In this document: piece after piece, positions 10,998 through 22,569 of the stretch
How positions within the stretch are numbered: the stretch's first letter is position 1
How the letters are laid out: every line of letters starts with the position of its first letter
NCBI GenBank assembly: GCA_023052935.1
Contig: CM041292.1
Coordinates: 116,742,936 to 116,806,935, forward strand
Direction: 5' to 3'
From: Piezodorus guildinii
Taxonomy: Eukaryota; Arthropoda; Insecta; Hemiptera; Pentatomidae
Length of the DNA stretch: 64,000 bases
Notes under the pieces: generated by a model
What the model was told of the DNA's origin: nothing
The model's database searches: none
The model's input: only the letters and a program-made list of their open reading frames with translations
Program-made: the position numbers and the translations under genes

Positions 10998-12190
10998 CAC
11001 TTACCTACATATGGAATATATAGTAAGAGAAAGTATTGCGATCGTTTTAAATGTTGTCTATTTCCTCATGTTTTCTGGATAAATCGGAGGGATTTTTAAA
11101 CGAATTTCATAAAAGACATTTTGATACAATTTCTTAATAATAAATAAGCCCACCCAGTATCCCTAAGTTCTATTGTACTAGAAATGTTTTCGTCAACAAA
11201 ATGTACGAATATCAAAAATATATATGGTATATATGGTAAGAGAAAGTATTGCGAGCGTGAAAATTTTCGAATTCCAGTTTTAAACAGAAATACACGTTTC
11301 AAGGTCCTCTGAGTCCAAATAACCAAGTCCCGAAAAAAGGTCTGTTTTGTGTGTGTGTGTGGAGTCTGTGTGTTGTAAGTGTAGCGTAAAAACGAAAAGA
11401 ATGAAGAAACTAAAATTTCAGACAATTATATGCCTGAGATGTTACAGTAACTTTTTCATTAAAATCAGCTAACTAGAAGAGCCACTTTATACCATGCATT
11501 TTATACCAATTTACGATTTACTCAAAAAACGGCTCTAACGATTTTGATTAAACTCGCTATATCGATGTAAAATTCAATAGGCTTTAATATCATGTAGGTT
11601 TCATTCTGATTAAAAATAGTCTGACAGGGCTTAAATGCCGATATTTTAAAATTTCTTCGTCTAAAGTACCTCTAATGTTGTAGATTTTATAAAAAAAAAA
11701 AAACTATATTATCTTGTTACCACTGATAAGTACCTTTAAATTAAGTACTTTTAATTTTGTAGTTTTTATGACATTGGCAATATTATCTGATAAGCATTGC
11801 TAAAAAAAATGTAAACATATAAGTCGAACGAATTCGATATCCAACAAAAGGAGATAACTGCAATGATATTTTTTTAATGTATTTTTTTGTTTTTGAACTT
11901 AAGAACAGTAATATACCGTCGGAATGCTAAAGATTTTAGAAAAAATATTATCTCATACACAATCTTGTGAAAGTTAATGGGTAGTGGTGAAAGGCCGATA
12001 AACTAACTGATTATTTTAGATAATAATATAATAGATTATTTAATAAAATTGTTTCTATAAAAATCCAATGTAAATAATTCTTTAACAATATATTTTCGTT
12101 TCTAAATTTGTTTAAAAATTCTTATATAGATATAAATAACGGAAGTAAGTGAAAGTCATGTGTTGCGCGCACCAAATTTTTCATATTCCA
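10998..12190 (+). repeat. R1 interspersed repeat, copy B
   Basis: The longest R1 copy. It starts ACTTTCACTTACCTACATAT, continues with a GAAAGTATTGCGATCG block that occurs twice (11028 and 11243), then a (GT)n block, AAACGGCTCTAACGATTTTG, TAATATCATGTAGGTTTCAT and AACAGTAATATACCGTCGGA. It ends GTAAGTGAAAGTCATGTGTT plus GCGCGCACCA. The start and end contain inverted ACTTTCACTTAC / GTAAGTGAAAGT. No conserved protein is encoded; a 109-codon minus-strand frame here is not preserved in other copies. Confidence 0.75.
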
Positions 12191-12660
12191 TTCTCCTTCA
12201 TTAACCTATAAAATTCTTAGGAACATGAATACAGATCATTTTCCTTGACAGTGCTGCTGAATATCTTAAGATCATTATCATTATCATCACTTTTTTGTTG
12301 GCAAAAAATGGCATCAGAGAAATCTATGACCGTATCAATAAGAAACATTTTTTTTTTTTTTTAATTTGAAAAGAGTCATACTGATTCTTTTATATTAATC
12401 TTAATAGTATTAGTAAGAAACGATTACCTTTTTAGAAATTATTTGATGTCTTGTTTATTTGAAGCTATCGTCGAACTAAGGAAAAATAAATCTTGATTGC
12501 AAATTTATTCTTGGATACACCAAAAACATAATTCCATTTTCAATGGACAAAATTTAATCAATAACATAATAGTAATAGGTCGATTGGAAGAATGTAATAT
12601 GATAATAAATAATTAGTAGGTTTTTAAATCTTCCAAAAATAGTTTATTACAATGATCTTT
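12191..12660. other. AT-rich spacer, no gene seen
   Basis: No recognisable feature other than an A/T run near 12348-12362. Confidence 0.3.
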
Positions 12661-12664
12661 AAAA

Positions 12665-12702
12665 CGAGCCAACGTTTCGGGGGCCTTCCCCATCATCAGG
12701 AA
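12665..12702 (-). ncRNA. Hammerhead-like motif, copy a
   Basis: The minus strand reads CCTGATGA, then TGGGGAAGGCCCCC, then GAAACGTTGGC. This gives the CTGATGA and GAAA boxes of a hammerhead core separated by a perfect 4-bp GGGG/CCCC stem. The base expected to be U next to the cleavage site is not U, and no stem I is evident, so catalysis is doubtful. It is followed by AATAAACTATTTTT, as in the R2 ends. Confidence 0.35.
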
Positions 12703-13259
12703 TCACATTACTTTCTATCACATTATATTTTAATATTCCTGATAATTGTCAACGAAATTTCTTCTTATTTTCTTCATATGGTTGAATAATAAATAACACT
12801 TTTAAGTAGTATATCAATTAAATATTTTATTCTGGAACCTTTGTCGCTATCTCAAGTTTTCTTTTATTTTATTATCAGCATTATGATTTTATGTGATTAT
12901 AATGCTACATTCTAACCTGACTGTTTTAAGTTTATTTTTTGATCTACTAGCAGCCGATTTTCTCTATGCTTTGAGAAACTCGTATCGAACATACACATTT
13001 GATAAACTATATTCTATGTCTCCAAGCAGAAAAAACAGATGATTGGGCGTAACATAAGCCAGATTGGATCCTTGGATCATCTTGATCATAAACCTAGTAG
13101 CTTTCATTGTTGATTGATTTCAGAGTTTTATTTTATTTTATTTATTTTATTTCATTGACAATATGAAGTTTGTAGAATATCCTCAGATAAAGACTTCGGC
13201 GAAGAATCAATAAGCTAAGGTTTCTGGCTACTTCAGGTTTCTCTCCTAAGAGCAAGGAC
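12703..13259. other. AT-rich spacer, no gene seen
   Basis: A TTTTATTTATTTTATTT-type simple repeat lies at about 13128-13153. Nothing else is recognised. Confidence 0.3.
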
Positions 13260-13600
13260 TTAAGCCGTCCTTCTCGATTGCAAGTTGAGCGGGGATTGAA
13301 TGGGAACCTGGAGCGGACCAAGTAATGGCGCTGGTGTAGTTAAAGGGACAAAGTGGTGGCCATCGACCAGAATCGATACAGTTCCCTTCCTTACTGGTCG
13401 GGGACACTTAGGACTTGTTCTTCAGTTTGCTTTTCTCAAGTCCCTCACTCCATTACCCAACTTTACACTTTATTACTCATAGTCTGCTCAACTTCCTTCC
13501 CTCCGGCTTCCACTTGTCTTTTAGACGTCTCTTACGATGTCAGGTGACTCTGACAATTCTTAGGAAGATACGTCACGCCAGAAGTTCGTCAGAATGTAGT
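13260..13600. promoter_or_regulatory. GC-richer island
   Basis: Non-repetitive sequence of higher GC with three overlapping frames of 60-64 codons on the plus strand, none resembling a known family. Overlapping open frames in a GC-rich patch are expected by chance. Possible regulatory DNA; function unknown. Confidence 0.2.
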
Positions 13601-13911
13601 TTGATTTGATGTTTTAGACACCAAAGTAAAATTAAATTAACTCCTCACAGCAGTATTAAATACTAGTTATAAAATCGGTTGCACTTGGAACGAATCATCT
13701 TTACTAATAAAAATGTAAATAAATAAATTCTTATTGCTTTATCAAGCTGGTATACTATGATCATCAGAGGCGCAGTAAATAATTGGTAATTGTTTGCATT
13801 TGAGCTTTTTAATGACATTAGCGTGAGTTTGCGGTCCTGATATTATCTCTGAACACGTCAGAAAAGAATGCTGTGACGGAAGTTTATTTGCATAACACCA
13901 TCACAGCTAAT

Positions 13912-13913
<2 letters not shown>

Positions 13914-13953
<40 letters not shown>

Positions 13954-13955
13954 AA

Positions 13956-13985
<30 letters not shown>
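13914..13985. repeat. Compound (CA)n-(TA)n microsatellite
   Basis: About fifteen CA units (13914-13943) run directly into TA-rich repeats ending near 13985. Confidence 0.95.
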
Positions 13986-13988
<3 letters not shown>

Positions 13989-14028
13989 GTTAAGAAATGA
14001 AATTTTAAAAATTCTTAATTCTGGGACC

Positions 14029-14302
14029 GGAAATCACCTGTAGCTATCATAACAGCCTCCTATGCCAAATTTCACGGGTTCAAACCCGCAGTGGTTCTAG
14101 GATTTTTTATGGGAGTAAAAAATCCTTAGTTATGCCGTCCTTCGGAGAGGACGTTAAAAGGTGGTGCCGAGCCTGTGCGATGTCAGGTACTTGTTAAAGA
14201 TCCCTATCCTAATTAAACTTGGATGGGCAAAATTCAGGACTCCCGCTGTTCGATTAGCCACAGTAGCAGAAGTGACGTTAAATGATTAAAAAACAAAACA
14301 AC
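14029..14302 (+). mobile_element. SINE1 copy 3
   Basis: A 9-bp duplication, TCTGGGACC, flanks it at 14020-14028 and 14303-14311. The head is shortened (GTAGCTATCATAACAGCCTC). The B-box GGGTTCAAACCC and the GGATTTTTTA/TAAAAAATCC hairpin are kept. The tail is altered to TTAAATGATTAAAAAACAAA. Confidence 0.85.
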
Positions 14303-14407
14303 TCTGGGACCAAGTCCCTATAGAACAAAAAAATAACAAAAAAAAATAATATGGTCTAATTACTTTTATATAAAATATTTCAAAAATCCTATACATCTAT
14401 ATGTATA

Positions 14408-14722
14408 CTACAGATACCTATATTTACAATGGAACGGATGATTGAGATTCAAGTAGGTAATGGAAGAGTTGATCTTTGAAAGAAGAAAGAGAAACGGTTT
14501 TACAGATGAAGAAAGATAACGAATTCCAAAATAATGATGAGCGAACGAGTAAGGATTTGTGAAAGGATATAAATATTGATTGATTGAGTTTCTAGTATTT
14601 AGCGAATGGATGTCAAAGCGGAAGGTGAGGAGCTCAATTATGTAGGAAGGTTTTCTATTTTTTAAGATTTGAATAGGTAGGAACAATGAGAAATATTGCC
14701 ATAGAACAGAAGGATAAAACAA
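14408..14722 (-). pseudogene. Possible CR1/L2-type LINE C-terminus, decayed
   Basis: A 104-codon minus-strand frame contains NTRNSINQYLYPFTNPYSFA and then an IRYLSSSVKPFLF-type run. The order NTR...L..P...F..R...LW...P is the usual C-terminal end of CR1/L2-like ORF2 proteins. The tryptophan and several other marker residues are lost, so this is a guess from spacing. Compare the clearer example at 53320-53710. Confidence 0.3.
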
Positions 14723-15229
14723 CTTTAACTGTGGTGCAATAGCCAGAAATATGGTTCAAAAAAGCTATTCATCAGACTTTTAATTTTACTTCTAGTTCAT
14801 CGTTGTACTCATTACACTAGACAACCGTAGTTAAAGTTGGGAAAGATAACAGATGAAACAAGTACCTGAAGGGTTTGAAGGTAAGGATTCACGGAATCTA
14901 TAGAGCTGTTTTAGTATGGAAATGGATTTTCGTTATATTTCAGAATATGGTTGTGATTTTAATTGGAGAATGAAATGATTCTCCTTACTTTTAGAATTAG
15001 TTGTCTCATAATATTTAAAATATAAACAATGCCTTAACTTACCTTAATCACATTTCTGATTTTGAAATTTATAGGATGAACTTGCTGTTAATTCATCGAA
15101 ATAAAAATAAAATCTTACTCAAAAATTAAGAGATACAATTTCACAATTAATAATTACCTAATTCCTTTTAGAGTTTATAAAAACCAAAAATTACTTCATA
15201 TATATACATTTGCTTAACTGTATTGCATT

Positions 15230-15406
15230 ATGAGAAAGTTGGTATTTGCTGATCCGACTGGTAGGCGTCCGAAAGGTAGACCGAAGCGTCGATGGGAGGA
15301 TTGCGTTAAGGCTGATCTTGGGGGCTTGGGCTTGAACGGAGAACATTGGACGAGTCTGTGTAGAAGAAATATGGTGGTATTGGCATCGAACCTTCGGGTT
15401 CGGTAA
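15230..15406 (+). pseudogene. LINE ORF2 C-terminal remnant (GRPKxRW type)
   Basis: A 58-codon open frame from ATG to TAA reads LVFADPTGRRPKGRPKRRWE, then DCVKADLGGLGL and EHWTSLCRRN. The GRxxGRPKxRWxDxVxxDL...W signature ends many LINE reverse transcriptases, followed in family members by A-x-DR-x2-WR. It is followed by an ATT trinucleotide tail (about 15412-15427), as expected of a LINE 3' end. All upstream RT sequence is missing. A second, more decayed example of the same ending is at 17950-18240. Confidence 0.7.
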
Positions 15407-17391
15407 GCCTATTATTATTATTATTATATTGCATTATATCAGAGAGTATATCTTGACCTCGGTATGAATTTGAGGAGAGTAAGTATATACAACTCTAAGA
15501 AATAAAAAATCTATTCTATATCTACATATGAAATGTTAATAACATGTAAGTTCTATCTGGGAGGATTTCTCTTCTCTTATTTAAAACACTTATCTTGCTT
15601 CTAATTCGAACCTCTCCACTGAATTACATGATTGTGAGTTCTAAATCATTTAAGAAATAATCAGAAATATTCTTAAACAAATGCGAATTACGATATTCAA
15701 ATTGTTAACTCGAATAATTTACCTAATCGCAATATTAAGATGTTGATATTGTCACATCGTCAACTTCTTATCAGATTACTTGAATAATCGGTAATTCAAT
15801 TAGGATGTATCACTAAATTTGAAGAAATATTAGAAGTTTAATTCTCAAAGAGAGCATGATAAAACATTTATCCACACATTTATCCATGTACATCCAGAGA
15901 CAATAATAAATGGGTTTATGAGTCAGTAATCAAATTAAAATACTCTCGATTGAGTTTTAACCCAACAGGAAGTGTTCTCCTGTCACACTTCCAAAAAGAG
16001 GACAATATTTGAAATTCGTCCGACTTGTAACATTAGGTGAGTATTGCAACAAATACATATATGTGTAAAGTATTGTAACGACAAAATTAGGCTCTCGTGT
16101 TAACAGACGTTACTTTTAGCAGAAAATGGACAGTAATATTGTTTTTCAGAATATATACACATCCAACTGCTAATAGCGATAATGTGTTTATTATCCGTAC
16201 TTACACGAAGTGAATTTTTTTTTTTTTAAGTTGATTGGTGGCTGTAAAAAACTTTCTAAAAAAAATCGGTCATAAGTGTCCAACGCGTACTAGGATTACT
16301 TGCATATTACCTATGCCATATCAACTAAAGAATACAATTTTCTTTATTATTGAGAAACATTTTAAAAAAATCAATCAAACATTAAATAGCATACTGTAAA
16401 CATTTAATGATATTTAAAATCAATTAATGATTTTCAAAATGTCATGAACTATTTATTAAAACCCGAATTTCGACCGTCAGACATTGGTATTTATCATTGC
16501 AAAACTAAACAAGATAGATAGATAAGATTATATAATGATACTGAGATTATACATTTCAATATAACTAGAATCTAAATATCGAAAACAAACAAAAATCCAT
16601 CTGTCCACCCTCCACAGCTTTACACCGAAAATAGTGAATTATTTCTTTTAGAATTCACTTCCAGTATTAGAAGTTAGTTCAATAAAACTCAGAAACAATT
16701 TTTTTAGTTTCAAATTGGTGGCTGATTAGAGATGTTATACACCCCTTTAAGTTAGTTATTTTGTAGATGGAAAAAAATTATGTTTTGGAATTAAAAATCC
16801 CAAATATTAATTCACCGATCCTAATTTGCTGGATTTATTTATTTCGTTTATTTATTTTTTGGAGAACCTTGAATTTTAGTCAGCGTATAACATTATAAAG
16901 GAAAACTAAAGATGGTTTCAAGATCGCTATATTCTTACTGAAAAACATAACTGCATGACAGGAAATGATTTTATTAAAGAACCAGACATTCTTGGATGGT
17001 GAATTTAAAATAAATACTTTGGATAAATGTTTGGATTGGAATAAAAGAAAAAACTTATAGTTGTTGCAGGTTTTACATAAAGACAACTAATACTTCATAA
17101 AAATTAGAATATAAGTTACAATGACGATTCAATATCCATTGTAACGAAAAAGTCAGGATCAAAAAGGAAATATACAGTTCACTCTTTAGGTTACAACATT
17201 CTCATAATAAAGGACAGGATCTCTCACTGCTTCCTAATTAAACCCAAGTATACACAGATCATGATGAATATATTTTTGTTTTATCTTTAGGTTTTCATTC
17301 ACACCCGTCTTGTATTATACAAGCAGTGTATTAAGGAAATTATATATATTATAAACTTCAGAAAGCTAAACTTTACGATAAAAATTGCAGT
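15407..17391. other. Long AT-rich stretch, no gene seen
   Basis: About 2 kb without a recognisable element. A 68-codon minus-strand frame (16880-17086) has no family resemblance. There are poly(T) runs near 16218 and GATA repeats near 16515-16525. Confidence 0.35.
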
Positions 17392-17727
17392 TTGATAAAT
17401 CCTGAATTAAGAGATTATATAACTGTAATTCTTTCAGAAGCTATTTATGCAACTGAAACAATAGCCATTGCTGGTCGTTCTAGAATTAGGGAAATACAAA
17501 CGGTTAAGCATAAAACTCATAGGAAGATTTATGAGGACATCTATAAAAACGGTATTGGGACGAGAAGATCTCAGGACGAACTTTATCAAGAATGCAATAT
17601 AATAACTGAAGAAATTAGGAAACTCAGTGCTAGGTTTAAACTCACATCTCTAGAACGGAAGACTCAAGACTTACTAAGAGTAAATGTGGACAGAAAGGTA
17701 CTTCTTACTTATAACTGTTCACTATAA
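17392..17727 (+). CDS. Unrecognised 111-codon open frame
   Basis: The frame begins at a TTG codon, so the displayed start is not an ATG; the first in-frame ATG is not obvious. The product is hydrophilic and Arg/Lys/Glu-rich (for example EAIYATETIAIAGRSRIREI and KTQDLLRVNVDRKV) and predicted mostly helical. I recognise no family. The low-complexity bias of the neighbouring chance frames is absent here, so it may be a fragment of a LINE ORF or a retro-derived pseudogene; LINE debris begins 220 bp downstream. It could equally be chance. Confidence 0.2.
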   Translation: MINPELRDYITVILSEAIYATETIAIAGRSRIREIQTVKHKTHRKIYEDIYKNGIGTRRSQDELYQECNIITEEIRKLSARFKLTSLERKTQDLLRVNVDRKVLLTYNCSL

Positions 17728-17949
17728 ATGTTTTGAAGAACTCACAGAATACCAAAATAAAATTTGAACAACGAATATTTCAGAAATCTGGAAAAAATGA
17801 ACAGTTGAAAGGAAAAAGAAACATTCTGATGGAAGGTGTTGGGTGAATTCAAGTTCAGTCACGGGATAATAATCACTATATAATTTATATTGTGTGTAAA
17901 AAGGGCGGTATATGATGGAAGGATCGTTGTTTTGTTTTTGTTAATTGAT

Positions 17950-18240
17950 GGTAGATAGGATAGCAATAAATAAATTTATCCGGATTACCAGGCTTCGTTG
18001 GGCCAGTCATGTGCAAAGGATAGCTGAAGATAGCATTTCAAGAGAAAAACGAACTATGCACCATTGGGAAAAAGAATAGACGGAAGACCCCACTCAAGAT
18101 GGTCGGACCAGGTTGGCAGTGAAGCGGTGCGACTGGAAGTGTAGAGCTGGTAGAAGATTGCCAGGGAAAGAGATCGGTGGGGACAGTTTCTTCTGGAGAC
18201 CAGGGCCCAGACTGGGCTGTAAACCCAAAGGTGTATGAAT
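17950..18240 (+). pseudogene. LINE ORF2 C-terminal remnant with frameshifts
   Basis: The plus strand reads IRITRLRWASHVQRIAEDSI, then after a frame change KRIDGRPHSRWSDQVGSEAV, then after two stops KIARERDRWGQFLLETRAQT. RLRWxxHVxR, GRPxxRWxDQV and RDRW in this order are the standard C-terminal series of a large group of LINE reverse transcriptases. At least one frameshift and two stops make it a pseudogene. It shares its architecture with 15230-15406 but is diverged in sequence. Confidence 0.75.
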
Positions 18241-18339
18241 GTAGATAGGATTGTAGAGGCTCTAAAACTTCAATATTCTTAATCATAATTGTTCATTTAA
18301 TCGGACGAGTGCTACTTGAAAATAAAGTGGGTAGCAATT

Positions 18340-18730
18340 ACTATAGACGAGCCGACGAGCCTACCTTGAGGGACTCCTCTTCGAGAGCGGAGGACGATAT
18401 CCGGTACAGCCAGGGCAACATGAAGAGGTATAACTGGCCATGGTCGATACACCTTTGTTTGCCTTTGCCGTATTTACCCCGCGACTGTTTGACTTTCTAC
18501 TTGGTCTTTCCCAGCCCCTTCCTCCCCTGACCTCTATAAATAATAACAGCGCCATTTTAGGGCAAATAGTTGTCTTATGAATATTTGCACAGCGGCGGTG
18601 TAATCATCCCTTCATTAAATATTTCTCACTTTCATGAGAACATCCACTTTGGCGATAGTTTTTCAACGTTCTAACAAACCCCAGCCCCCTCACGCAAAAC
18701 TCTTTAATAATTCGTTGTTGGGTTCGTTAG
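18340..18730. promoter_or_regulatory. GC-richer island
   Basis: Non-repetitive, GC-richer block. It includes CCTCTATAAATAATAACAGC (a TATA-like CTATAAATA at about 18532) and TTATGAATATTTGCAC (near 18575), an octamer/POU-like site. Short frames on both strands are unrecognised. Possible enhancer or promoter; inferred from composition. Confidence 0.22.
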
Positions 18731-18889
18731 AGCAGTATTTTCGGAAAAATTTATAGATCCCTAACAACTTACTTCTAAACGCTTTTCCAAGTAGCAATGA
18801 AGCTTCTGAGATAGTTATTTTAAGTTTTATACAGATTGTTATCGGAGTATAATGATAGTGTAATAATCCTTAATAATAATAAGATGCAA

Positions 18890-19070
18890 AATGTATAATA
18901 TAAAGTGGCTCTTCTGGTTCACCGATTTTTATGAAAAAGTTGCCGTAACCTCTCAGGCTTATAGTTGTATTAAATGTGAAACTTAAGTTTGGCACGACTT
19001 TTTGTTTTCGTGCTAGACTTACCACACTTACAAACCTTTTTTTTTTACTAGGGAATTTAAAATAAACCAA
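18890..19070 (-). repeat. R1 fragment
   Basis: The reverse complement matches the R1 segment running from the AAAAGTCGTGCCAAACTTAAG block to GTTACGGCAACTTTTTCAT. Only about 180 bp is present. A minus-strand 66-codon frame over it is not conserved in other copies. Confidence 0.6.
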
Positions 19071-20230
19071 AAAAATACCTTTTACTTTTAAAATTTGTTA
19101 TTTTCAGTCTATGGTCTTAGGTGGGTTAGTGGGCGCTTTTTTTTTTTTTTTTTTTTTTTTTTCAATTCATATTAAATTAAAAAATAATACTTATGCCATC
19201 AGTACTTAATCACTTAAATTGTCGTCTCAGATTATTAGGAGTGTATTTTGACAGACAAAAAAATAATAAAAAGGTTACTAATATTACTACAGTTACTTGT
19301 TAACAAATTAATAACGGCTATCATCTACGATGTGTTTACTGCTTGTGCAAGTCCCTTACAAAACAAACTATATACTTTTCGATTGACACAGTAATTATTG
19401 AAACAGATTAACGTCCGTAAACTAATCCATAAGTTAATTTAAATTTTTATTAGTTATTTTTTTCTTTTCTTCTTAATTCCTTTCAGCGTGGAGGTTTCCC
19501 TATCCAACGTAGCCAAGCGTTATTTTTTATCTCGTATTTTTAGAGCTCCTCCCCTTTATCGACCCATGCTTATCAGTTATCAATTTTTAGCTTGAAAAGT
19601 TATGACGTAATAGGAGATGAATTAAAAATTAAAAAAAATTTTACGTTGGCATAACTGACAAGTTGACTTTTTTAATACCTAAAGATACAGCCATAGCGTA
19701 AGACTGAAACGTGTCATTTACGGTTAAAAGGGGAATTTTTTTTTCCCCACGTACGGAAAGGAGTTGGAAGAAAAAACTGACGTTGAACCCTCCATTCGGA
19801 AGTATTCCGGTTCTCCAACCTACGTTTGTAATATCATTCTCTTTAAAGGCTTAATTCAGTAGAAGGAGATTGTTGGACTTTATCGTTAGTAAGTAGTACT
19901 CAAGGTTATTACTTGCAGTAAGTGGCTAATGTTCCGAGCAGAGCTGATAAAAATAAATCAGAGAAGGGGTGTTAACTGAAATCGGGAAGGACTGCTACCC
20001 CAGGCCATCAACCTTTCAAGTGGGATCGTTTAAAAGTTAGAACTACATGAGCCTGCTTAGGACCCATTAAGAGGGGGAAATAAAAAATATTAAGTCTCCT
20101 CCCTTCGCGTCTTCCTTGAGAAAAGGGGAGTGCTTTTAAATTATATTAATCGATTCTGGGAATAATTTTTCTGTTTTATGATTTTGTAATTATTTATTAA
20201 ATTATTGGGATCGCTGCCTAATACATTTTT
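19071..20230. other. Mixed-composition stretch, no gene seen
   Basis: A T run of about 25 bp lies at 19138-19162. From about 19480 to 20140 the composition is somewhat GC-richer and non-repetitive, with no convincing frame. It may include regulatory DNA. Confidence 0.3.
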
Positions 20231-20234
20231 TTTT

Positions 20235-20400
20235 CATCACCGAATTCTTCCCATATCCACTCCCTACAATCCAAAATCCTCAATGCTCCTTACTTTGTAA
20301 CGAATGAACTGATCCATAAAGACCTTAATGTTCCATATATGGCATTTTTTGGCTCGAACCTGATACCATTCCGTTCATGACAAACTCCATTCCACTAGTT
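20235..20400 (+). pseudogene. Jockey-like LINE fragment
   Basis: The plus strand reads HIHSLQSKILNAPYFVTNEL and then IHKDLNVPY. This matches the RIQSLQSKILRKILNAPYFV(N)NK...KDLN segment of the copy at 7250-7746 but on the opposite strand. It is too short for RT activity and runs into AT-rich DNA on both sides. Confidence 0.65.
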
Positions 20401-22055
20401 CCCATCCTTTTGTTTCTTTTCGATTTTTGATAATTCTCCGAGACGTATAAAAACAAGAAGGCCCCGAGACCTTCTTGTTCAGAATGTTTTTAAAGTGCTT
20501 TCATTGGAAGCTTCTCCACAAGTTTATCATGATTTTTAAATTTTTACCCACATTTTGTTGCATTATATAAAAAATATATATATTTTAATTTGTTTAATTT
20601 ACCTTAATCCATTTGAGAACGAAGATTTCTGGCATTGCCTTATCTAGGCATTTGTATAGAAAATAAGGGATATTCATTCCTAAACTAGGTAACATTTTAG
20701 AATTAATATAATTATAAACTATGTAACATTGTTTTTTTGTGACATACCTTTTATTGATTTTTAATAATTTTAATTTTCCCTTTAAAATTACCAAACAGTG
20801 ATTTTTATATAATGATTTACAATATGCTTCATGTCAATAAAATGTTATTTGAATGAAATTATAATTCTGCCCAATAATTTTTTATCTCGGAAATCACTCT
20901 ATTTCTTGCGGACATCAAGAATAAAAATCTAAAAAGATTTAATTTACGTATAGTTATTTATGTTTAGTATTTCTTTTTCAACACAAATATTTGTATTGAT
21001 AAAAAACATAATATATAAAAAAATAATAATTTTAATAATAATATATGATAAAATGTTTTCAAATGAATTATAATTTATTATGCAATGTAATAGAAGCTCT
21101 AGTAAATATTTAAGAAATAAATTATAATAAACTCCATTTTAGTTTAATTATTTTCAATAATGAACCTTTGTAAACGACCTATAAAAAATAAATATATAAC
21201 CACTTTCACTTCCCTCAAAATTTCAGGTCTTTCGTTTCAAGATACGTAGTACTCGAATAAGGAAAACAAAAAAAAAATCCGTCTGCCTAGCATGCGAATT
21301 ATAAATACTAAATTTCTACTCAATAAAAATTAATTATATTAATTAATTTATTATAATTAATTAATATCCTGCTAAACAAAAAATCATCATTAAAATCTGT
21401 TAAGAAATAGCGAGGATATTGCGTTTTGAATTGGCAATGGTGAATTTTTCATGAATGCAAATTGTGAGTGTTAATTTTTGGTCTTTCTTAAGTTGTTTGA
21501 TTAGTTTATTGTTATGTATGTATGGTAAGTTAATATGCTAGGCAGTACATTATAATTATTGAGAACTTTTAAGCCATTTTGTGATAATTTGAAGCGCTTT
21601 TTATTTAAATTTCCCATTATTTAATATACCTACTAGACATTGACTGATACTAGACATAATGATTCCTTGTATACTCCGGGCATTTTCTAGTGAGAAAAAT
21701 GACTGTTTTATACAGACAGGCTATTTATTAGATATTAAATCACGTTATTGTTTATATATTTTGTATTTATTTGTTGGTTGCGTAATTTCTCGTGTTAACT
21801 GGTTTAAAAAACGCTTAGGAAATGAAGTGATCGTTAAAAAAATTAGGAGTGGGAAAATCATTGTGCATGAATTTTACAATCGTTTACAAATATGATTGCA
21901 TTTTATTGAGGATTTTTATAATTTATGTATTCATTACTAATAGAGGAATATCAGTTAAAATATTAAATTAAATTTAATATTTTTTTTCCTTTACTACCCA
22001 TCGATTTATGATTTTTTTCCTGTTTTTTTGATGGATTTTTGGTTCTAAAACTTAA
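20401..22055. other. AT-rich stretch, no gene recognised
   Basis: Very AT-rich. A 78-codon plus-strand frame at 21659-21895 (ATTG-type start region, hydrophobic middle LYILYLFVGCVI) has no family resemblance. A palindromic TTAATTAATTAA-type cluster lies at 21333-21365. Confidence 0.3.
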
Positions 22056-22059
22056 GAAA

Positions 22060-22505
22060 AAAAAGAGGAGGAGGGAAGCTGAGTGGATGGCGGGCAGGTA
22101 GGCTAATGGATAAATGGATATTAGCCGTTGGGAAACTTAGGGGCTGAATTATAGGAGTTCTAAACGATGGTGGCGGTCTTTGCATAATCTACCCGGGGGT
22201 TTTTAGCCGGAAAAGCGGTTCCGAAATTCGAATTAAAAGCTGGCGGGATCTGTTGGAAGTGGGGTTTAAGCCCTCCCTGATGAATAAAATATTCCGAGTA
22301 AGCACGATGAGGACGGTTGCTAAAGAGCACCCTCTCAATCACATATCCGCCATTACCCCTCCTCCCTTACATTACAGCCCTTATTTTTTGGGCCAATGGG
22401 AAGCTGCCTCTCTTACCCTCCTCTTCGGGATCAGTCTAAAAAAAACGACCCTCTCTACCCTACGTCATTATCGTTCTCGCATTCAGTCTAAAACCACTTA
22501 GCAAT
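22060..22505. promoter_or_regulatory. GC-richer island
   Basis: The longest and sharpest GC-rich block in this part of the window, with overlapping unrecognised frames on both strands (22160-22342 minus, 22253-22501 plus). GGCTAATGGATAAATGGATATTAG and CAATCACATATCCGCC are homeodomain-like and non-repetitive. It is flanked by T runs at 22548-22568. Candidate regulatory element. Confidence 0.25.
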
Positions 22506-22569
22506 AGGAGAAAAAACTTTTTTTTTTTGTTTTCGGCTTACATCCTTTTTTTTTTTTTTTTTTTTTTTG

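Noticed and set aside
11096..11425. 109-codon minus-strand frame inside R1
   Set aside because: It is not preserved in the other R1 copies, so it is not a conserved protein.
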